In this document: piece by piece, positions 25,550-34,481 of the stretch
How the letters are laid out: each line of letters starts with the position of its first letter
How positions within the stretch are numbered: position 1 is the stretch's first letter
DNA from: Bradyrhizobium monzae
Lineage (GTDB): Bacteria > Pseudomonadota > Alphaproteobacteria > Rhizobiales > Xanthobacteraceae
Assembly: GCF_021458635.1 (NCBI RefSeq)
Contig: NZ_JAIRDQ010000014.1
Location: forward strand, 62,001 to 126,000
Direction of reading: 5' to 3'
DNA length: 64,000 nt
Program-made: the position numbers and the translations under genes
The notes under the pieces: model-generated
What the model was told of the DNA's origin: nothing
Database searches by the model: none
What the model saw: the letters and a program-made list of their open reading frames with translations, nothing else

Positions 25550-27598
25550 TCACGCCGCGTGCTGATGCGCGGCGATGATCTGGTCGGCGGCGCGGCCCGT
25601 GACTTCGGCCATGTGGTCGAACTGACGGGTGAAGCTGCCGGCGCCTGCCGTGGCCGAGCGTAGCTCGACGATGAGCTCGCCGATCTCGGCTTCCGGCATC
25701 ATGGCGCGGACGCAGTCCCAGCCGCTCCAGCCGTCGCGGGTGTCGAAGCCGAGGATCTGGCCGCGCCGCGCCGACAGGATTGCGTTGATCTTGGCGGTGG
25801 CATCGGTCGGACAGACGATCTCGACCACGTGGATCGGCTCCAGCAGCACCGACTGGCATTGCGGCAGGCCTTCGTTGAGCCCGACCCGCGCCGCCGTACG
25901 GAAGGCGAGGTCGGACGAGTCGACGCTGTGATAGGAGCCGTCCGTCAGCGTCACCTGCAGATCGGTGACGGGGAAACCGAGCGGGCCGCGTGTCAACCCG
26001 TCGACGACGCCCTCTTCCACCGCACCGATATAGTTGCGCGGCACCGCGCCGCCGACGACCTTCTCGGCGAACTTGAAGCCCTCGCCGCGCGGCAGCGGCT
26101 TGATGTCGAGCACGACGTCGCCGAACTGGCCGTGACCGCCGGACTGCTTCTTGTGGCGGCCGCGCTGGACGATCGGCTTGCGGATGGTCTCCTGGTAGCC
26201 GATCGCGGGTGGATGCGAAGCGATCTTGACGCCGAAGCGGTCGCGCAGCCGCTCGCTGGCGACGCGCAGATGCATCTCGCCCTGGCCCCACAGCACGGTG
26301 TCGTGGGTCTGGGCATTCATCACGAAGACGAGCGAAGGGTCCTCCTCGTGCAGCCGCATCAGCGCCTGGCCGAGCTTGACGTCGTCCTTGCGGTCGGTGG
26401 CCGCAACGGAAATGGCGAGCACCGGCGGCGTCGGCTCAGCGGCGGCCAGCGCCGCCGGCGGAGACTTGCCGCTCGACACCGTGTCGCCGGTCTTGACCGG
26501 ATCGAGCTTGGCGAGCGCCACGGTGTCACCGGCTTCGGCCGAAGCCCGCTTGCTGTCGTAAGCGCCGTTGACGGCCAGGATGCCGGAGATGCGGCCCGTT
26601 CCGCCGGAGGCGGATTGCAGCGTGGCGCCGTCCTCGAGATGGCCGGCGAGCAGCCGCGTCAGCGACAGCTTTCCGCCGTGCTGCGAATGCAGCGTCTTGA
26701 AGACGAAGCCGAGCGCGTCCTTAGCGGAGGGTACGCCAAGACGTTTTGCGGTTTCCGCAATGCCGGGCGCCTCGTGGCGCAGCGCCTTCATCAGACGCAG
26801 CACGCCGTTTTCGCGCGCCGCAGCGCCGAGCAGCACGGGACAGATCAGTCCCTCGCGCAGTTCGCGAGCGAGGTCGTCGAACACGGCATCCCGCGGCGGC
26901 TGAATGTCTTCGAGCAATTGCTCCATCAGCGCGTCGTCGTGATCGGCGAGCTTCTCCAGCATCGAGAAGCGCGCCTCCTTCTCGCGATCGAGATTGCCGC
27001 CGTCGAGCGCGACCACTTCAGAGGCCTTGTGCTCGCGATAGACGAACGCACGTTCCAGCGCGAGATCGACGAAGCCCTCGATCAGATCGCCCTTCCAGAT
27101 CGGGATCTGGCGCAGCACCAGCGGCACGCGCGAGGCGGGCTGCAGCATCGCGAGCGTCTCGCGGATGCGCTCGTTGGCGCGGTCGATCTTGTTGAGGAAA
27201 AGAAAACGAGGGATCTTCAGCTCCTCCAGCTCGCGCAGGATGATCTGAAGCTGCGGCAGCTTCTTCTCGTCGGCCTCGCAGACCACGATGGCGGCGTCGA
27301 CGGCGGGAAGCGCGGCGCGCATGTCGTGGGCGAACTCGACGGAACCGGGACAATCAAGGAAGGTGTAGCTGTCGCCCATGAAACTCGTGGTGGCGGCAGT
27401 GAGCCCGACGGTCATCTTGTGATGACGGGCCTCAGGCGTGGCGTCGCCGACGGAGGTTCCGGCATCGACGCTGCCGGCGCGCGGGATTGCGCCCGTCCGC
27501 GCCAGGATCGCTTCGAGAAGTGTGGTTTTACCGCTTTGGAAAGGGCCCACCAGCGCAATGCACCGTGGACCTCGGGGACTTCTGACGTCTTGTCCCAT
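25550..27598 (-). CDS. Divergent elongation factor G-like translational GTPase
   Basis: 682 residues from MGQDVRSPRG; AGGAGG is 8 bases upstream. The EF-G plan is kept: P-loop GPFQSGKTTL, domain II, domain III (TDRKDDVKLGQALMRLHEEDP), domain IV with GGHGQFGDVVLDI, and domain V. G4 is NKID. The G3 motif is DCPGSVEF where true EF-G has DTPGHVDF, so the His that positions the hydrolytic water is a Ser. Switch I also diverges (HHKMTVGLTAATTSF). This is the poorly studied 'EF-G-like' subfamily, not the main fusA. Ribosome stress, recycling or a regulatory role are all possible. Confidence 0.88.
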   Translation of the reverse strand: MGQDVRSPRGPRCIALVGPFQSGKTTLLEAILARTGAIPRAGSVDAGTSVGDATPEARHHKMTVGLTAATTSFMGDSYTFLDCPGSVEFAHDMRAALPAVDAAIVVCEADEKKLPQLQIILRELEELKIPRFLFLNKIDRANERIRETLAMLQPASRVPLVLRQIPIWKGDLIEGFVDLALERAFVYREHKASEVVALDGGNLDREKEARFSMLEKLADHDDALMEQLLEDIQPPRDAVFDDLARELREGLICPVLLGAAARENGVLRLMKALRHEAPGIAETAKRLGVPSAKDALGFVFKTLHSQHGGKLSLTRLLAGHLEDGATLQSASGGTGRISGILAVNGAYDSKRASAEAGDTVALAKLDPVKTGDTVSSGKSPPAALAAAEPTPPVLAISVAATDRKDDVKLGQALMRLHEEDPSLVFVMNAQTHDTVLWGQGEMHLRVASERLRDRFGVKIASHPPAIGYQETIRKPIVQRGRHKKQSGGHGQFGDVVLDIKPLPRGEGFKFAEKVVGGAVPRNYIGAVEEGVVDGLTRGPLGFPVTDLQVTLTDGSYHSVDSSDLAFRTAARVGLNEGLPQCQSVLLEPIHVVEIVCPTDATAKINAILSARRGQILGFDTRDGWSGWDCVRAMMPEAEIGELIVELRSATAGAGSFTRQFDHMAEVTGRAADQIIAAHQHAA

Positions 27599-27765
27599 TC
27601 GCCGCCTCCTTGGTGTGGAGCTCGGCCCATGATTGGGTCGGCAAACGCAGATGCTCTGCCCGTCCCCCAGATTTGGCAAGCGTCAAACGTCGCTGCGGTG
27701 CGTCGTCAGTGTTCCACCTCTCGCGAAGGGAGAGGTGGAAGCCGGCATCGTCGTCGGGTCGGGCG

Positions 27766-28245
27766 TTAGCGGCCCGGACGGAGTTCCAGGCTCTCGAGCC
27801 CTGCCGCAACGTTGAGGCCGACCTGGCCCTGCACGCTGAGCGGCTGAAGTGCGATCGAATTGTTGGAGCCACCGACCAGCACGTTGCCGCCGAGACCGAC
27901 GCCGACCGATGCGCTGCCCTGCGCACCCGCGTAATTGCCGGAGAGATCGCCGGGGCCGAGCCGATTGACCGGCGCGAACACGCCCCAGGCGAGCGCCGTC
28001 TCCTGGGTGATGCCGAGGTCGATGCCCACTTTGCGGATCGTCGCGACATAGCGGTCTTCGGGCAGGCCGTCGGCGCGCAGCACGCAGCCGAGATGGGTCA
28101 CCGATCCCACCACGAAGCCGATGCTGGCGCCGCCGCGGCATTCGAGCACGCCGACCTGCACCAACCGCGACTGCGCGTTGGCGCCCGCGACCGAGGCAGC
28201 GAGGCTAGCGGCAGTGAGTCCGGCAAGGAGGAGTGAGCGGCGCAT
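27766..28245 (-). CDS. Exported DUF992 family protein
   Basis: 159 residues. The signal peptide ends at ANAQSR. The mature protein opens VQVGVLECRGGASIGFVVGS and LGCVLRADG, the DUF992 signature with two conserved Cys, then a glycine-rich second half (GVGLGGNVLVGGSNNSIALQPLSVQGQVGLNVAAGL) of repeating short strands. DUF992 proteins are common and mostly uncharacterised in Bradyrhizobiaceae and look periplasmic or surface-linked. The gene stands alone downstream of an aspartate aminotransferase, beyond that gene's terminator. Confidence 0.88.
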   Translation of the reverse strand: MRRSLLLAGLTAASLAASVAGANAQSRLVQVGVLECRGGASIGFVVGSVTHLGCVLRADGLPEDRYVATIRKVGIDLGITQETALAWGVFAPVNRLGPGDLSGNYAGAQGSASVGVGLGGNVLVGGSNNSIALQPLSVQGQVGLNVAAGLESLELRPGR

Positions 28246-28360
28246 GAAAATGTCTCCGGCTATGAATGTGATGCGAGCAGAGAGGGCGCCATTCCCAGGG
28301 CGCGCGTTGGTCTATGCCACAATAGTTGCGGTGGTGCCAGATCACGTGCGCCACAAAGAA

Positions 28361-28388
28361 AAAGGGCCCGCTTTTGCGCGGGCCCTTT
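28361..28388 (-). terminator. Terminator of the aspartate aminotransferase gene
   Basis: AAAGGGCCCGC (28361-28371) pairs with GCGGGCCCTTT (28378-28388). The minus strand continues TTCTTTG. It sits about 25 bases after the stop codon. Confidence 0.87.
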
Positions 28389-28411
28389 CACGTCGGATCG
28401 TTACTGCGAAC

Positions 28412-29614
28412 TTAGCGCAGGTTGCCGCAGAAGCGCTGGATGCGCTTGCAGGCGTCTTCGAGATCCGAGGTCTTGGTCGCGTAGGAGATGCGGAAGGCCG
28501 GGCCGAGGCCGAAGGCCGAACCCTGCACCACCGCAACGCCCTCGGTCTCCAGCAACTCGGTGACGAACTGCTCGTCGTTGGAGATCACATTGCCCGACGG
28601 CGCGGTCTTGCCCATCGTGCCGGCGCACGACGGATAAACGTAGAACGCACCTTCGGGACGCGGGCACTCGATGCCCTTGGCCTGGTTGAGCATGGAGACG
28701 ACGAGATCGCGACGCTCCTTGAACACCTTGTTGTTGGCGGCGATGAAGTCCTGCGGACCGTTCAGCGCTTCCACCGACGCCCACTGCGAGATCGAGGACG
28801 GGTTCGAGGTCGACTGCGACTGAATCGTCGACATCGCCTTGATCAACTGCGCGGGACCCCCGGCGTAGCCGATGCGCCAGCCGGTCATGCAATAGGCTTT
28901 CGACACGCCGTTCACGGTGAGCGTGCGGTCGTAGAGGCCAGGCTCGACCTGCGCGACGGTGGTGAACTGGAAGTCGTCATAGACGAGGTGCTCGTACATG
29001 TCGTCGGTCATCACCCACACATGCGGATGCTTGACCAGCACGTCGGTGAGCGCCTTGAGCTCGGCCCTCGTGTAGGCCGCGCCGGTCGGGTTCGACGGCG
29101 AGCACAGGATCACCCATTTGGTCTTCGGCGTGATCGCGCGATCGAGCGCTTCGGCCTGGAGCTTGAACCCGCTCGCGGCGTTGCAGACCACCGGCACCGG
29201 CTCGCCACCGGCGAGCGCTACCATCTCGGGATAGCTGACCCAATAGGGCGCCGGGATGATCACCTCGTCGCCCGGATTGATGGTCGCCATCAGCGCGTTG
29301 TAGAGCACCTGCTTGCCGCCGGTGCCGACGATGATCTGGTTCGGCTTGTAGACGACGCCGTTCTCGCGCTGAAACTTCGCAATGATCGCGTCCTTCAACT
29401 CGGGGATGCCGTCGACCGCGGTGTACTTGGTCTTGCCGGATTCGATGGCGTGGATCGCCGCCAGCTTGATGTTGGCAGGTGTGTCGAAGTCGGGTTCGCC
29501 GGCGCCGAGGCCGATGACGTTGCGGCCCGCCGCTTTCAGCGCGCGTGCTTTATCCGTGACCGCGATGGTCGCGGACGGCTTCACACGGTCGAGCGCAGCA
29601 GCAAGGAAGGCCAT
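28412..29614 (-). CDS. aatA: Aspartate aminotransferase (class I PLP aminotransferase)
   Basis: 400 residues from the second ATG (29614), which lies six bases after GGAG; the ATG at 29620 is too close. It exchanges the amino group between aspartate and 2-oxoglutarate with PLP. Seen: GAGEPDFDTPANIK, YWVSYPEM, CSPSNPTGAAYT (Asn contacting PLP), the PLP lysine in GVSKAYCMTGWRIGY and the substrate Arg in GPAFRISYA. This is the type I-gamma (bacterial AspAT/prephenate-type) form. It is monocistronic, ended by a strong terminator. Confidence 0.94.
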   Translation of the reverse strand: MAFLAAALDRVKPSATIAVTDKARALKAAGRNVIGLGAGEPDFDTPANIKLAAIHAIESGKTKYTAVDGIPELKDAIIAKFQRENGVVYKPNQIIVGTGGKQVLYNALMATINPGDEVIIPAPYWVSYPEMVALAGGEPVPVVCNAASGFKLQAEALDRAITPKTKWVILCSPSNPTGAAYTRAELKALTDVLVKHPHVWVMTDDMYEHLVYDDFQFTTVAQVEPGLYDRTLTVNGVSKAYCMTGWRIGYAGGPAQLIKAMSTIQSQSTSNPSSISQWASVEALNGPQDFIAANNKVFKERRDLVVSMLNQAKGIECPRPEGAFYVYPSCAGTMGKTAPSGNVISNDEQFVTELLETEGVAVVQGSAFGLGPAFRISYATKTSDLEDACKRIQRFCGNLR

Positions 29615-29620
29615 CGTCAT

Positions 29621-30127
29621 CTCCTGACAAGCGTCGTGAACCCTTTGGCCTCACGACTCCAATTGTGGGAATGGACACACCCTAAAACGTGTGCCGCTGC
29701 ACCGCAAGAAACTTCGGCCCGATCTCGAAAAAGTTTACCGGCTTTGGAGCGTTTCAAGGCTCGATTTCCCGCAATTTTTCGCAACTTTGCCGGGCAAACC
29801 GCTCATATTCGGCAAGGCTTGTCCTCGGAGCAATTTTGCGCGCTGTGTCGCCATGAAACCAGTCGCCGTCATGGCGTCAACGCCCAACTCAAAAAGCTCC
29901 GCTCGTTCACCAATGCGTAGCGCAATTCGTCGTGCGCGTTGACGCAAGCGTGATCTGATTTGCAGCGTCGCACGAACATGATCTTCCGCGGCGTTGCAGT
30001 GCGGTAGGGTTTTCGAGTTTTTCTATGGGGCAGCCCTTGCGGCGGATTCGCATCGGCATCATTGTTTAGCCGCGGTGCGGGGCAACAAGCGCCGAACCTT
30101 CCCGTCCCTCGGAATCGAACTCCCAGA
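29621..30127. other. Long divergent promoter region with no supported gene
   Basis: About 500 bases between the divergently read aatA and GST genes. Frames in it are short, lack ribosome sites and do not look like protein. The middle (29750-29850) is somewhat AT-rich and probably holds both promoters. No repeat of the families seen elsewhere occurs here. An unseen small RNA cannot be excluded. Confidence 0.4.
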
Positions 30128-30778
30128 ATGTACAAGCTCTATTCGATGCAACGCTCGGGCAACAGCTACAAGGTCCGCCTTGCGCTGGCGCTGTTGAACG
30201 TGCCCTACGAACCCATCGAAGTGGACATTCTGCGCGGCGAGAGCAAGACGCCGGACTTCCTGGCGAAGAACCCGTCCGGACAGGTGCCGCTGCTCGAGGT
30301 CGGCGACAATCGCTATCTCGCCGAGTCCAACGCCATCCTCTGGTACGTCGCGGTCGGCACGCCGCTGGCGCCGGAGAACCGGATCGATCGCGCCGAGGCG
30401 CTGCAATGGATGTTCTTCGAGCAGCACGCGCTCGAGCCCAACATTGGCGCGGCATATTTCTGGCTGTCGCTGGTCAAGGGCGGCCGCGACCTGCAGACCC
30501 ACGCGCTGGAGGACTGGATGGAGCGCGGCTATGGCGCGCTCCAGGTGATGGAAAACCACCTCAAGACCAACGCCTATTTCGCCGCACGGCAGCTCACGGT
30601 CGCCGACATCGCGCTGTACGGCTACACCCACCTCGCCGACCGCTGCGACTTCGACTTGTCGCCCTTCCCGGCGATCCGGGACTGGCTGAAGCGCGTCGAG
30701 GCCGCGCCCGGCTTCGTGGCGATGGACTGGCGTCCCGCCGACATCGACGATGCCGCCAGCATCGCCGCCGGGGCCTGA
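30128..30778 (+). CDS. Glutathione S-transferase family protein
   Basis: 216 residues from the ATG at 30128; the frame upstream to 30062 lacks protein character. The N-terminal thioredoxin fold has SMQRSGNSYKVRLALALLNVPYE (a Ser-rich active-site start), the cis-proline in PSGQVPLLEV, and AESNAILWYVA for glutathione. The C-terminal helical domain has FAARQLTVADIALYGYTHLAD, the N-capping box region. It looks like the general soluble GSTs of proteobacteria; the substrate is unknown. It is followed by three membrane-protein genes on the same strand. Confidence 0.92.
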   Translation: MYKLYSMQRSGNSYKVRLALALLNVPYEPIEVDILRGESKTPDFLAKNPSGQVPLLEVGDNRYLAESNAILWYVAVGTPLAPENRIDRAEALQWMFFEQHALEPNIGAAYFWLSLVKGGRDLQTHALEDWMERGYGALQVMENHLKTNAYFAARQLTVADIALYGYTHLADRCDFDLSPFPAIRDWLKRVEAAPGFVAMDWRPADIDDAASIAAGA

Positions 30779-30933
30779 AAGCCGGTGCAGCGTCAAGAAA
30801 TGGCGGGCATGGCGTTAACCTTTGCCCTATTCCCGCCGCTTTCAGCGTAATTGCCGCCGCATTATTGCCCGCTGAAATTGTGAAGTTGCTCGGCGTCGCG
30901 GGTGATTCGCTCGCACGTTGAAGGATTTAGATC

Positions 30934-31110
30934 ATGATTCGGGCGTCCGGCACGGTCGGCTTTCAGGGCCGAACCGATACCGTCTCGTCTTCCCGGCTGA
31001 CCAACGCGGTCGCGGCCTCGCTCGCTGTCGCCGCCCTCTCGCTATGCCTGATCGTCACCCTAACGGTGCTGTCGACCAAGGCGGCCATGGCGATGGGCCT
31101 GCCGGTCTGA
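30934..31110 (+). CDS. Small single-span membrane protein
   Basis: 58 residues (MIRASGTVGFQGRTD start, GLPV end), with AAGGA upstream of the ATG. A polar N-terminus of about 22 residues is followed by one hydrophobic helix (VAASLAVAALSLCLIVTLTVL) and a short tail. No family is known to me. It sits between the GST gene and another small membrane protein and may share a transcript with them. Confidence 0.55.
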   Translation: MIRASGTVGFQGRTDTVSSSRLTNAVAASLAVAALSLCLIVTLTVLSTKAAMAMGLPV

Positions 31111-31174
31111 TCCCCGTTTCATCCTGGACGGCTTCAAGGTGCCCCGCGCCGACCTGCATCGCGACGGGACAGTG

Positions 31175-31333
31175 ATGAAATCGCCTGTGGTCATCGTTGC
31201 AATCACCCTGACTGCGGCCATCCTGGTCGCCGCCTCGCTTTTGATTTTCGTCGGCACCCGCAAGGGCCCGGGGACATCGACGCTGATTGCGCCCGCGCTG
31301 CAGCAGCGCATCATGCATCCGCATTTGGTCTAA
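31175..31333 (+). CDS. Small single-span membrane protein
   Basis: 52 residues from MKSPVVIVAITLT, with a weak GGGAC upstream. The first 25 residues are one hydrophobic helix (VVIVAITLTAAILVAASLLIF), with a short basic tail (VGTRKGPGTST) outside it. It could equally be an uncleaved signal anchor. It follows another small membrane protein by 64 bases and precedes a membrane PAS protein. Confidence 0.5.
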   Translation: MKSPVVIVAITLTAAILVAASLLIFVGTRKGPGTSTLIAPALQQRIMHPHLV

Positions 31334-31462
31334 AATCATCCGAAAGCTTTGAGCAGGCAGGCAAGCGTCCTTTAAGCACACCGCGCGAAATCGGATTGCG
31401 CTTGCGCAACCATCGGTCAGTCTGACGGCCTTATCTCGTTCAGGGAGGAACGGGCCAGGCCC

Positions 31463-32275
31463 ATGCGGTTCGGATGGCGTGCCATTTCCGGTCCCGTGCT
31501 GACGGCAGCGATCGCACTGCTGGCGATCCTGCTCGACCGTCATGCTCCCGCGCTGTCGCTTGCACCGCTGTTCGTTGGCATCGTGGCGTTGGCCGGCTCG
31601 CTCTCGGGCTTCGCGTCCGCGCTCGGCAGCGCCGCCATCGCCGTGATCGGCGCGACGCTGCTCGCACTCAGCCACCGTACCATGCCCGGCTTTGCCGTGA
31701 CCGATCTCGCGCCACTCGGCCTGCTCGCGCTCACGACCGCCGCGACCGCAGGCATCACCGGCCTGATGCGCGAGCGTCTGCTCGATGCCTTCACCACCGA
31801 GCAGCACAACCACGCCACCGCGGCACGGTTGTCGGCCGCGCTCGACCAGGTCGATATCGGCATCGTGCTGCTCGATGCCGAGACACGCGCCGAATTCATC
31901 AATCGCGCCTTCCGCGATTATTTCGCGCTGCCGGACGAGAAGGCTGACGACAAGCCGCCCTTCATCGCGCTGATGTATCACAGTCGTGACACCGGCGCGT
32001 TCGAACTGCCGGAGGATGAGCTCGGCGTCTTCATTGCGCAGCGCATGGAGATGGTGCGGATCGGCGACGCGACGCCGATCAATATCAATTTGCGCAATGG
32101 CGAGGTGCTGCGTTTCGTCTGCACCGCGCTACCCGACGGCGGCCGCATGCTCAGCTACACGCCGGTGACCGACCTCGTGCGCCACACCGACGCGCCCGCG
32201 CGCGCCGACTATTACCGCGCGCTGCGCGATCCCACGGGGCGGAAGCTGATGCGGTATCTGCGCGTCGCGGAGTGA
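31463..32275 (+). CDS. Membrane-anchored PAS-domain protein without output domain
   Basis: 270 residues. Residues 8-100 hold about three membrane segments (ISGPVLTAAIALLAILLDRH, LAPLFVGIVALAGSL, GSAAIAVIGATLLAL). A short linker helix leads to a PAS-type domain: LDQVDIGIVLLDAETRAEFINRAFRDYFALPDE, then INLRNGEVLRFVCTALPDGGRMLSYTPVTDL. No kinase, cyclase or DNA-binding output follows; the protein ends soon after the PAS. It may act as a sensor that feeds a partner protein. GGAGG lies upstream. Confidence 0.8.
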   Translation: MRFGWRAISGPVLTAAIALLAILLDRHAPALSLAPLFVGIVALAGSLSGFASALGSAAIAVIGATLLALSHRTMPGFAVTDLAPLGLLALTTAATAGITGLMRERLLDAFTTEQHNHATAARLSAALDQVDIGIVLLDAETRAEFINRAFRDYFALPDEKADDKPPFIALMYHSRDTGAFELPEDELGVFIAQRMEMVRIGDATPININLRNGEVLRFVCTALPDGGRMLSYTPVTDLVRHTDAPARADYYRALRDPTGRKLMRYLRVAE

Positions 32276-32348
32276 TGCTGGACGCGGCGATTGATCGACC
32301 CGCCCTTCATCGCGTATGAAGGACGCTTCATCGATCGCGGATTTCCAG

Positions 32349-32804
32349 ATGTCACTCACCATTCGCTCCGTCACTCGGCAGGATTACGATCAATGGCTGC
32401 CGCTGTGGGACGGCTACAACGCCTTCTACGGCCGCTCCGGTCCGACCGCGCTCGCGCCCGAGATCACGAAGGTGACGTGGCAGCGCTTCTTCGACGCGTA
32501 CGAGCCGGTGCATGGGCTGGTCGCCGAGAGCGACGGCCGCCTGCTCGGCATGACGAACTATCTGTTCCATCGCAGCACCACCGCGATCGAGCCATCGTGC
32601 TATCTGCAGGATCTGTTCACGCTGGAAGCCGCACGCGGCAAGGGCGTCGCCTCGGCGCTGATCTACGGCGTCTATGAACGCGCAAAACTCGCGGGATCGC
32701 CGCGGGTCTACTGGCAAACGCACGAGACCAACACCACGGCACAGAGCCTGTACGACAAGGTCGCGGAACGCTCCGGCTTCATCGTCTATCGCAAGCTGTT
32801 CTGA
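32349..32804 (+). CDS. GNAT family N-acetyltransferase
   Basis: 151 residues from the ATG at 32349 (MSLTIRSVTRQDYDQW). The GNAT core is visible: TIRSVTRQDYDQWLPLWDGY, a central strand YLQDLFTLEAARGKGVASALIYGVYERA, where the R/Q-x-x-G-x-A loop binds acetyl-CoA, and the C-terminal WQTHETNTTAQSLYDKVAERSGFIVYRK. This pattern recurs in small acetyltransferases of unknown substrate in alphaproteobacteria. An in-frame Met at 32316 lacks better support. Confidence 0.9.
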   Translation: MSLTIRSVTRQDYDQWLPLWDGYNAFYGRSGPTALAPEITKVTWQRFFDAYEPVHGLVAESDGRLLGMTNYLFHRSTTAIEPSCYLQDLFTLEAARGKGVASALIYGVYERAKLAGSPRVYWQTHETNTTAQSLYDKVAERSGFIVYRKLF

Positions 32805-33059
32805 TTCCCCTCACATCCTGTGGATAACTCTGCCTGTCACCGGCGCGTAACACACCGGGATTAAGTTGCAGCTGCGTCTGATCAGGCCCCCCGTCACCGA
32901 TCAAGCGCCCCAAGCGGTCCCCGTCAGTCGCCGCGTCTGACAGGGGCCGCATTTTTTTGTCCGCTGTTCCTTTCAGCATGGCTGCAACGCAGCCAGCCGC
33001 TTGCCGGTGTGGTGCGCCGCGGTCACAATGGGCGCTGCTCTTTTCTGACAGGGTCCCCC

Positions 33060-34001
33060 ATGGAAATTCGTAATCTCGGCGGCTCCGGCCTGCGCGTGTC
33101 CGCAGTCGGGCTCGGCTGCAACAATTTCGGCCAGCGCACCGATCTGGAGACCTCACGCAAGGTGATCCACCGCGCGATCGATCTCGGCATCACGCTATTC
33201 GACACCGCCGACATCTATGCCGGCCAGGGCGGTTCGGAGACGGTGCTCGGCACCGTGCTCGGCGACCGCCGCAAGGACATCGTGCTCGCCACCAAATATT
33301 CCAAGCCGATGGCGGCCGACGGCACCAAGCAGGGCGCCTCGCGCCGCTACATCATGAACGCGGTCGAAGCCAGCCTGACGCGGCTCAAGACCGACTACAT
33401 CGATCTCTACCAGCAGCATGATTACGATCCGCTGACACCGCTGGAGGAGACGCTCCGCGCGCTCGACGATCTCGTCCGCCAGGGCAAGGTCCGCTACATC
33501 GGCCATTCCAACTTTCCGGCGTGGCGCATCGCCGAGGCCGAGTTCACTGCGCGCGCGATGAACGTCAGCCGCTTCGTCTCGGCGCAGGACGAGTACAGCC
33601 TCGTCGTTCGCGACATCGAGAAGGATCTGCTGCCCGCCGCCCAAGAGTACAGGCTCGGCCTGCTGCCGTTCTTCCCGCTCGCAAGCGGCCTCCTGACCGG
33701 CAAATATCAGCGCGGCGCAACGGCCCCGGCCGACACGCGCTTCGGCAAGGCACCGGCGCTGCGCGACCGCTACGTCACGCCGCGCAACGAGGACATCGTC
33801 GAGAAGCTGCAGGCGTTTGCGAAGGCGCGCGGCCATTCGATGCTCGAGCTCGCCTTCTCCTGGCTCGCCGCGCGTCCGCAGGTGTCGAGCGTGATCGCCG
33901 GTGCTACCCGCGTCGAGCAGGTCGAGCAGAACGTCAAGGCGATCGCCTGGCAGCTCAGCGCGGACGATCTCGCCGAGATCGATGGGATCACCAAGGGGTG
34001 A
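33060..34001 (+). CDS. Aldo/keto reductase
   Basis: 313 residues from MEIRNLGGSGLRVSAVGLGC. A TIM-barrel NADPH reductase of aldehydes or ketones. The catalytic tetrad is visible: Asp and Tyr in LFDTADIYAGQGGSE, Lys in LATKYSKP and His in LYQQHDYDP. The NADP segments SNFPAWRI, LLPFFPLASGLLTGKY and SSVIAGATRVEQVEQNVKA are typical of the AKR11/12-like bacterial group. Substrate unknown. The gene stands alone; the 250 bases upstream hold no other gene. Confidence 0.93.
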   Translation: MEIRNLGGSGLRVSAVGLGCNNFGQRTDLETSRKVIHRAIDLGITLFDTADIYAGQGGSETVLGTVLGDRRKDIVLATKYSKPMAADGTKQGASRRYIMNAVEASLTRLKTDYIDLYQQHDYDPLTPLEETLRALDDLVRQGKVRYIGHSNFPAWRIAEAEFTARAMNVSRFVSAQDEYSLVVRDIEKDLLPAAQEYRLGLLPFFPLASGLLTGKYQRGATAPADTRFGKAPALRDRYVTPRNEDIVEKLQAFAKARGHSMLELAFSWLAARPQVSSVIAGATRVEQVEQNVKAIAWQLSADDLAEIDGITKG

Positions 34002-34018
34002 TTTTGCGGCGCGGCGCG

Positions 34019-34342
34019 CTATTTCGCGCCGCGTCCAACCGTCTGCATCACTTCAAAGCCCTCGAACTGCGGATGGCCGAGATAAAGCGGCTTGTTGTCG
34101 CCGGCGCGGGCATGCGCCGCGCGGAACGCCTCCGACTTGGTCCATGCTTCGAACGCCGCGTGGTTTGCCCACACGGTGTGCGAGGCGTAGAGCGTGTGGT
34201 CCTCGAGCTCCGGCCCTCTCAGCAGATGGAATTCGACGAAGCCCGGCACCTTGTCCAGATGCGTGTCGCGCGACGCCCAGACCTGCTCGAAGGCTGATTC
34301 CGAGCCTTTGGTGACGCGGAAGCGGTTCATGGCGATGTACAT
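34019..34342 (-). CDS. ABM-domain protein, probable IsdG/HmuQ-type heme-degrading monooxygenase
   Basis: 107 residues from MYIAMNRFRVTKG; GGAG lies upstream of this ATG. One antibiotic-biosynthesis-monooxygenase fold. Counting from Met1, Asn is at 6, Trp at 67 and His at 77. The staphylococcal IsdG triad is Asn7, Trp67, His77, so the three residues that hold and open heme are in place. Bradyrhizobium is known to have two enzymes of this type, HmuQ and HmuD. No heme transport genes are adjacent here. I therefore favour a stand-alone heme oxygenase, but related ABM proteins act on other substrates. Confidence 0.8.
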   Translation of the reverse strand: MYIAMNRFRVTKGSESAFEQVWASRDTHLDKVPGFVEFHLLRGPELEDHTLYASHTVWANHAAFEAWTKSEAFRAAHARAGDNKPLYLGHPQFEGFEVMQTVGRGAK

Positions 34343-34375
34343 GCGGGTGGTCTCCTGATGCTGCACCACTATCTC

Positions 34376-34480
34376 GTCATTCCGGGACACGCCGCAAGAC
34401 GTGGGCCCGGAATCCATTTTGCTACAGAACCGGTGGAGGGATGGATTCCGGGCTCGCGCTACGCGCGCCCCGGAATAACG
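34376..34480. repeat. Family B palindromic intergenic repeat (copy 1 of 2)
   Basis: Starts GTCATTCCGGGACACG and ends with GCGCGCCCCGGAATAACG, with inner arms GGAATCCAT / ATGGATTCC. The second copy is at 56923-57027. It fills the gap between two minus-strand genes. Confidence 0.9.
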
Positions 34481-34481
34481 G

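Noticed and set aside
29735..29947. A 70-residue minus-strand frame in the aatA-GST gap
   Set aside because: No ribosome site, no protein pattern, and it lies in the probable divergent promoter.
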